Below, piece after piece: positions 58,432 to 64,000 of a stretch of DNA of 64,000 nucleotides. A program made the position numbers and the translations under genes. Below the pieces are notes generated by a model, which was not told the DNA's origin, did no database searches, and saw only the letters and a program-made list of their open reading frames with translations. Position 1 is the stretch's first letter; each line of letters starts with the position of its first letter. Origin of the DNA: Ridgeia piscesae (taxonomy: Eukaryota; Annelida; Polychaeta; Sabellida; Siboglinidae); NCBI GenBank assembly GCA_025642075.2, contig JAODUO010000147.1:400001-464000 (forward strand), in the 5' to 3' direction.

Positions 58432-58650
58432 GGAGGAGAGAGAGAGAGGGAGAGAGAGAGGGAGGAGAGAGAGAGCGAGGGAGAGAGAGAGAGAGAGAGA
58501 GGAAGAGAGAGAGCGAGGGGGAGAGAGAGCGAGGGGGAGAGAGAGAGAGCGAAAAAGAGAGGGAGGGCGGGAGGGAGGGGGAGGGAGGGAGGGAGGGAGG
58601 GAGGGGAGGGGGGAGGGAGGGAGGGAGGGAAGGAGAGAGAGACGTGTGTG
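57880..58650 (+). repeat. Polypurine GAGAGG/GAGGGA tract
   Basis: About 770 bases that are almost purely A and G on the plus strand (GGGAGA, GAGAGA, GGGAGG blocks). Arg/Glu/Gly frames on plus and Ser/Pro/Leu frames on minus, up to 323 codons, are shadows of it. Confidence 0.97.
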
Positions 58651-58689
58651 TAATGTATATGCATGAGTTATGTGTCCAAGCTATAACGT

Positions 58690-60660
58690 AAGACACTTAT
58701 GAAAAATATCAGCCAATGTCTGTCCGGTCGTTTAATACAATTCGGGGAACTGCGAGGACTCACCAGCGACAGGCCCCGGACGCGACGTGACATTATGAGT
58801 CGGCCCCTTGGTGGCAGCTCTATACCAACTCGATCCTGTAATGTAATTATATATCTGACGACATTACTAATACGAACCAATAGTACGCTGAGATTTATGA
58901 CGAAGTTACCGATGGCATTAGAGGGTTTACTTGGAGAGGCCATTCCACCCAAGATCGTTAGTGCCGCGTGTGCATTCGTCATTTATTTGATTTTTTACTT
59001 AAACTCACCAGAACGCCCGGTAATAAATGCTATAAACGAGGCGCCTAATGCACAATGTCCTTTCCCGGCTCGGTGCGTAAGCTGCACTGTGGTATTCGCC
59101 CGGCCGTAGACTGTCGAGACACCACGGCCGCTCGTGTGTCCGCCGTTACGCTCGCTGCAGCCACTGAAGACTCTGACGACCGGAGTACGCGAATTAAGAC
59201 ACACGTCGGCTTACAACGCACTGATAAGTCTCTATACACCACCGATAAAGTCTGACTGACTCGTCAACGCATTGCAATTCCTCCATCGGGTAAGTTTCCG
59301 CTGATACATTTGCGTTTACCACCGGGTTTCCTTTGGTTGTTAAGCCACGATAATTAGGCGGTGTCTGCATTTCGCCAACTGGTTGTTGACCGTCAACGCA
59401 AACAGGGTGACATGTCACCGCCAGTTTGCCCCCCTCGGCCTGGTCACAGCGGTGCGATCGATTTCCTTTCAGCCTATGGTGGGATATTGACCGATGACTG
59501 TTTCCCGCTGGTGAATTAACGATTTTGCAGGCGGCTATCCGAATTGTGTCCCATGCATGCACTTGTCTCACGCGGAGCATCAGAGGAGACATATGCAAAC
59601 CTCCCGAGAAAAAGTGCAACACATCTGTCCGATTCGATCATTGTTTGGCACTGGATCGGATTCGGGTAAAATTAACACGACGGCGAATATGTGCGCAGCG
59701 TTCATAAAAAAATAAAGTAGTATATAATTGAAAGCGGTCACGAAAACAAAATAATGAACCTAATTGTCTATGACTGGATCTGTCGCATCACCGATAATAT
59801 GAATGGAGCGAAACTATTCTATAGCAGTTTCTCTAATTTAACAAGACGTCGTGAGAAACACGACGCACCCATCGACACTACCGGGAGAGCAACATTGCTG
59901 CCAATAAACAACACTGGCAACGCTCCTTCGCGGTGACACAACGCCGCAAGATAGACAAGCGATTATCAGCGGACAGATCGGCCAAAGGCACGCAACGCCA
60001 CTGCTCTAGTTGGTTAGATCGTGGCTTCGGCGGAGCGCAGGGTCTACCGGTGAACTTTCTAGCAAGAAGGACGTCTCGACCAACGCTCCCGCACGAGAAT
60101 TGAGCACCGCGGCGGTGGAACTGTTTCGTGCAGTAGGTGTCTTGACAGCGGCGTGAGGTAGGCGTAAAACTCTTTAGAGTGTATATCGAGACATTACGGT
60201 GCTCCTGTTCGGTTACATAAACAAGTCCTGCGTGAACTATCGTCGACATTCGGGCACGTTCCGCATGACCTATTTTTACAATAGCGTCCCACCTGGTGTT
60301 CTGTATGGCTCGTTTAACACCTGACAATCGCGGTGAGCATTGTCGGATTCTACTCACTTCCGGTGTCGCAAAGGCTTGTTAACACTAGTCTTAATCAGCA
60401 AAATGTTGGTCAGTTTAACACTGTTGACCTCACCAAACAGACGCGTTCGTATCCGGTGACATGCCGTGTCCCCATGCTTTGACCTAGGCCTCACGCAACA
60501 ATGGAAAACTAAAAATAGCATTTGATAACCTCATAATTATTGTAGTTCCGCATGAGGTCCGTACCGTATGCATATTTATGGTTATTCGCATTCAAAACAC
60601 CACCAAAAGACAGACAATCGCACGAACTAGTATCAGGTATCAAACATCAAGCTACCTTGG
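58690..60660. other. Intergenic region, no gene recognised
   Basis: Mixed-composition DNA between MAGOH and the SV2-like gene. Open frames (e.g. 59878-60357 minus, 159 codons) carry no motif I recognise and no splice support. Confidence 0.5.
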
Positions 60661-60753
60661 GGAGATCTTTATATTTTAGTCGAAAGAAAACCTAATTGTT
60701 CTTCATGTATAATAACTCTACCAATCATTTGATCAAATACGTGTGCCGTAGAC

Positions 60754-60912
60754 TGCTGTGCTGTGCTGTGCTGTGCTGTGCTGTGCTGTGCTGTGCTGTG
60801 CTGTGCTGTGCTGTGCTGTGCTGTGCTGTGCTGTGCTGTGCTGTGCTGTGCTGTGCTGTGCTGTACTGTACTGTACTGTACTGTACTGTACTGTACTGTA
60901 CTGTACTGTACT
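60754..60912. repeat. Pentanucleotide array, CTGTG changing to CTGTA
   Basis: About 21 CTGTG units followed by about 10 CTGTA units with an abrupt switch at about 60862. Confidence 0.97.
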
Positions 60913-60974
60913 ACGATGGGGGATTTATGGTTAAAACATGTTGTGCTGGTTAAAGTTAAAGTATGATACCTATA

Positions 60975-61053
<79 letters not shown>

Positions 61054-61054
61054 C

Positions 61055-61127
<73 letters not shown>
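60975..61127. repeat. TA array followed by CA array
   Basis: About 38 TA units, a short TAACTA joint, then about 36 CA units, ending about 85 bases before the start of the SV2-like coding exon. Confidence 0.97.
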
Positions 61128-61129
<2 letters not shown>

Positions 61130-61211
61130 TTTTATTAATTTGTCACTACATAGAGAGAGTTGCCAAGGTGGACTGGTGTTGTAGTTTCGATTCTACAGTT
61201 TACAGAAGACA

Positions 61212-61722
61212 ATGACACTCGTGCGTTGTGTTCCAGTGGAAGTCTTCACCACGCCACCGAGTCACCACTCTGCGATGTCCGGAGATCACACGGAAGAGAT
61301 CGCTCTCATCCTGAGGTGTGAGAACGGCAACTGTGCCCGCGGCGAACTCCGCGATCCCGCCCTCATCGAACAAGACCAAAACGCCGACGACGTTGCCACA
61401 ACGTCGCCTGTACTACGAGGACAAACGACGCCAGACGACGCGACACCAGCAGACGCGTCAATGGCATGCAAGAACGGATCAGTGAGAACAGAGACTACTA
61501 CACTATGTCGTAACAACCGTCGTATAATCCACGACCAAGCACGAACAGGCGTGCACGAACAAGCAATCGATACGGCGGGATTTGGTGAATTCCAATGGCG
61601 CTTCTTCGTGGTACTCGCCATGGCCCTAATGGCCGACGGCAGCGAAATGACGAAGATGTCGCACGTTATCGATAGCGTCGCCAGGGCATTCTGCATGACG
61701 CATGCTATGAAAACGAGTCTAG
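61212..61722 (+). CDS. SV2-like exon 1
   Basis: Starts at Met 61212 (MTLVRCVP) or at the in-frame Met 61275 (MSGDHTEE). The second gives a more typical acidic, hydrophilic tail, and the first may be part of the leader. After the first membrane segment, MADGSEMTKMSHVIDSVARA is more polar than usual. Donor GTAGGC, phase 1. Confidence 0.8.
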
Positions 61723-63941
61723 GTAGGCCGCCGGTAATGTCTTTATATGATGGCAGATTAGTACCGAACGTCGTTATTTCCTGATCTGCATAACGTGGTG
61801 TGTCATTTTGGGAATAGTCTGTGATCGCCCTGGTCGCTCTCATCACTTTTATCATAATGATCAAATCTAGTTTAATGATGTGGCGAGCTATAGGTTACGC
61901 AGTCATGTCTCCGTTATCCGCGCTTTGGATTACACGGATTTCGGCTGGATTATCGAAGCTTTCGAACGGTAGAAACACAGATTTATGAAGCGTTTGTGCT
62001 ATTATGGTGTACGAAGACTGTTTTAACAGTAAGTCACGAAGGTTACGAACGAAAACGATCACCGTAGAGCTGATAAATAAGACATGACAGTATTTCACAA
62101 AATATCTGTTTAAAACAGAATATTAACGTTACAATATGTTAAAATGACTTTTTGATTTGTAAGGTATTTAAAATAATTTTGTTAATGTTTTTAGCGAGTG
62201 TTAATTTATTAAATTAACACTTGCAATTTCTGGCATCACCTGAAATATCACCGCGTTCGCCTATCCTTATCCATATGTTAGCATCCCGGTCTGCCTCTCT
62301 ATATTTGCTTGCCAGTCTTCTTCATCTTCTTCTTCTTTGTCTTCCTCTTCCCTCTCACTGAACCTGAGTAATAATTTATATCTCATGTCGTTTATCCCCG
62401 CAGTTGGCGCAGTGAGTGTCGGGATGCTTCTCGGTTCACTTTTGTTCGGCCTCTCGGCTGATGGCGTTGGTCGCAAGAGGGCGCTATTTGTATCGTTGTG
62501 CCTCCACCTGACGTTTGGGGCGCTCGCAGCAGTGATGCCGTACCAGGCGCTCTTTCTCGTTTGGACGTTCCTATCGGCTGTCGGGTGAGTTCACGATAGC
62601 CTGCTGGTGTTCACTTTATGCTATGCTGTAAAGAATAATCCCCACTTTCAACATAATTCTTCAAAAGAAACGTCTTTCTTTAACATGAACGTATGTACGC
62701 TAACGATGCAGTGGGATGATGGAGAAACTCGAGTAGAGAAGAATATTTTCATCAGTTCTTTCCTGCATTAATTTACTTCGCTTAATTTTGACGTTTTCAA
62801 AAAATATCGTTGTCTGTCTCCAGAGCCGGTGGCATCGTTCCGATTGGTCTCGCCTACTTTGGCGAGTTCTGCCCGCAGAAAGGTCGAGGTCGCAAGGTCG
62901 GCTCACTGCTCGTCTTTCAACTAGGTGGCGCTATGGTCACCGCGGGACTCGCCTGGCTGCTTATACACGATCGCGGTATGGATCATTGCAGAGGAAGATG
63001 CTTGAAATAGTAACACAACTATTTAAAATTCGTTTCGTCATGATATTAATTATATTATCACGATCATTTGTGTGTCACGATCAGGTCAGTAGTTACGATT
63101 GCTTCAATGACACGTTTATCCCAGTAAAATAACGTCTAAGTGTCAGCAGTCGTGACTTTGTGTTTGTCACGATAGTTCCAGTGTGAGGTCTGTTTCTATT
63201 TAGTTGTCGGTTTCACGTGTCTGTCTTGGTTGTCAGCGTGCGTGAGATGTGCGCAGGCGATGTGGACGGACTGGCGTGTCTTCCTGCTACTCTGTCTCCT
63301 GCCGTCGTCCGCCTGCCTCCTCGGACTACTGGCCATGCCCGACAGCCCGCGCTTCCTATTGCAGGTGAGATCGGACGGACGGACGGACGGACGGACGGAC
63401 GGACGGACGGACGGACGGACGGACGGACGGACGGACGGACGGACGGACGGACGGACGGACGGACGGACGGACGGACGGACGGACGGACGGACGGACGGAC
63501 GGACGGACGGACGGACGGACGGACGGACGGACGGACGGACGGACGGACGGACGGACGGACGGACGGACGGACGGACGGACGGACGGACGGACGGACGGAC
63601 GGACGGACGACGGACGGACGGACGGACGGACGGACGGACGGACGGACGGACGGACGGACGGACGGACGGACGGACGGACGGACGGACGGACGGACGGACG
63701 GACGGACGGACGGACGGACTTGCGTATTGGTGTGGCAGACAGGCACGCCAGCGGTGTCCTGTGTTTTGGCCCAAAGACATCCCTACGGATGAACGACTGA
63801 AAAATGTACCGAATGACAGAGTGATCCACCCTTTTAGACACCACGTATATTGTTCTTCAGGCCTCTAGGGAGATGGAAGCGTTGAAGGTGTATCGTTCGA
63901 TCTACGTGTGGAATCACCGTGAAGACAAAGCCGAGCACCAG
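61212..63941 (+). CDS. SV2/SVOP-like major facilitator transporter (3' part off the right edge)
   Basis: Exons: 61212-61722, 62404-62584, 62824-62975, 63237-63364, 63861-63941. All GT-AG with phases closed, 351 codons so far. An acidic N-terminal tail of ~130 residues leads to AGFGEFQWRFFVVLAMALMA, the first membrane segment as in SV2 and SVOP. Next come GAVSVGMLLGSLLFGLSADG and VGRKRAL (the conserved MFS loop between segments 2 and 3), IGLAYFGEFCP, and LGLLAMPDSPRFLLQ, which matches the PESPRWLL end of segment 6. The last visible exon is the start of the large cytoplasmic loop (EALKVYRSIYVWN). Family members sit in vesicle or plasma membranes and include organic ion transporters; the substrate here is unknown. 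The remaining segments are beyond 64000. Confidence 0.88.
62404..62584 (+). CDS. SV2-like exon 2
   Basis: Encodes membrane segments 2 and 3 and the loop DGVGRKRA. Acceptor CCGCAG, donor GTGAGT. Confidence 0.92.
62824..62975 (+). CDS. SV2-like exon 3
   Basis: Encodes AGGIVPIGLAYFGEFCPQKG and then a hydrophobic segment (GSLLVFQLGGAMVTAGLAWL). Acceptor CTCCAG, donor GTATGG, phase 1. Confidence 0.9.
63237..63364 (+). CDS. SV2-like exon 4
   Basis: Encodes WTDWRVFLLLCLLPSSACLL and GLLAMPDSPRFLLQ. Two acceptors lie close together; TTGTCAG at 63236 keeps the frame, GTGCGCAG at 63252 does not. Donor GTGAGA, with a GGAC array starting a few bases later. Confidence 0.85.
63369..63719. repeat. GGAC tetranucleotide array
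   Basis: About 87 units of GGAC/GACG with one phase slip (a missing base) at about 63609. Because four is not a multiple of three, all frames read Asp-Gly-Arg-Thr or Pro-Ser-Val-Arg repeats. Confidence 0.98.
63861..63941 (+). CDS. SV2-like exon 5
   Basis: Encodes ASREMEALKVYRSIYVWNHR. Acceptor TTCTTCAG, donor GTACTT, phase 0 on both sides. The gene continues past the window. Confidence 0.88.
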
Positions 63942-64000
63942 GTACTTTCTCGCAACTCAACTGAGCTCTTAGAAAACTCATTATCATCAGCGTATTTCTT

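Noticed and set aside
57725..58696. 300+ codon Ser/Pro/Leu and Arg/Glu/Gly frames
   Set aside because: Shadows of a purine-only repeat open in every frame; no start context, splice sites or conserved residues.
60000..60045. tRNA-like stretch CTAGTTGGTTAGATCGTGGC
   Set aside because: Resembles a D-arm only; no matching anticodon arm, T-arm or acceptor stem follows.
59878..60357. 159-codon minus frame upstream of the SV2-like gene
   Set aside because: No family motif and odd composition; overlaps other random frames. Left as unassigned intergenic DNA.
63196..63868. Long Asp-Gly-Arg-Thr or Pro-Ser-Val-Arg frames
   Set aside because: Produced by the GGAC array. Only the SPRFLLQ end of exon 4 before it is coding.

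Overview
This is animal (metazoan) nuclear DNA. The coding sequence is split into short exons with GT-AG introns, the protein families are metazoan, and the introns are full of tRNA-derived SINEs, non-LTR retrotransposon fragments, a Penelope-like element and very many tandem repeats. The families and repeats fit a marine invertebrate (mollusc, brachiopod, lancelet or similar), but nothing here fixes the phylum. There is no sign of prokaryotic operons, CRISPR or phage.

Four protein-coding genes can be rebuilt exon by exon, and their strands alternate. (1) Minus strand, 16545 to beyond the left edge: a type II membrane-anchored GH31 alpha-glucosidase-like protein with a trefoil domain; 13 exons (651 codons) are visible and the C-terminus lies outside. 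(2) Plus strand, 23562-49861: TTLL10, a tubulin tyrosine ligase-like protein glycylase; 11 exons, 835 residues, with a long Ser/Lys-rich tail. (3) Minus strand, 56842-52807: MAGOH, the exon-junction-complex core protein; 5 exons, 148 residues, including a GC-AG intron. (4) Plus strand, 61212 to beyond the right edge: an SV2/SVOP-like major facilitator transporter; 5 exons visible. Every exon junction proposed for these genes keeps reading phase, which is the main support for the models. The genes are not an operon and share no evident pathway. GH31/TTLL10 and MAGOH/SV2-like are divergent pairs, and TTLL10 and MAGOH converge with poly(A) signals about 1.2 kb apart.

Layout. 1-16.5 kb: GH31 gene. 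Its introns hold GT/GC, AT and ACGC arrays, two LINE fragments, a minisatellite of roughly 100 copies grown inside a reverse transcriptase frame, an interstitial telomeric array, a SINE and an ~835 bp foldback palindrome. 16.5-23.5 kb: divergent spacer with a polypurine tract and two LINE 3' ends. 23.5-50.9 kb: TTLL10, whose introns carry a tandemly duplicated LINE fragment, a ~3.5 kb 58-bp minisatellite, and a Penelope-like element with inverted terminal repeats that contains a nested LINE. 52-57 kb: MAGOH with a 27-bp minisatellite and a tandemly repeated splice acceptor. 57-61 kb: divergent spacer with a ~770 bp purine-only-like tract. 61-64 kb: SV2-like gene with a 350 bp GGAC array starting at a splice donor.

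The most notable points are the GH31 protein, which keeps both catalytic aspartates but has lost several substrate-contact residues; a minisatellite apparently born from a 22-bp segment of reverse transcriptase coding sequence; tandemly duplicated splice-acceptor/exon-start units next to genuine exons in MAGOH and TTLL10; the foldback palindrome; and the nested Penelope/LINE structure.
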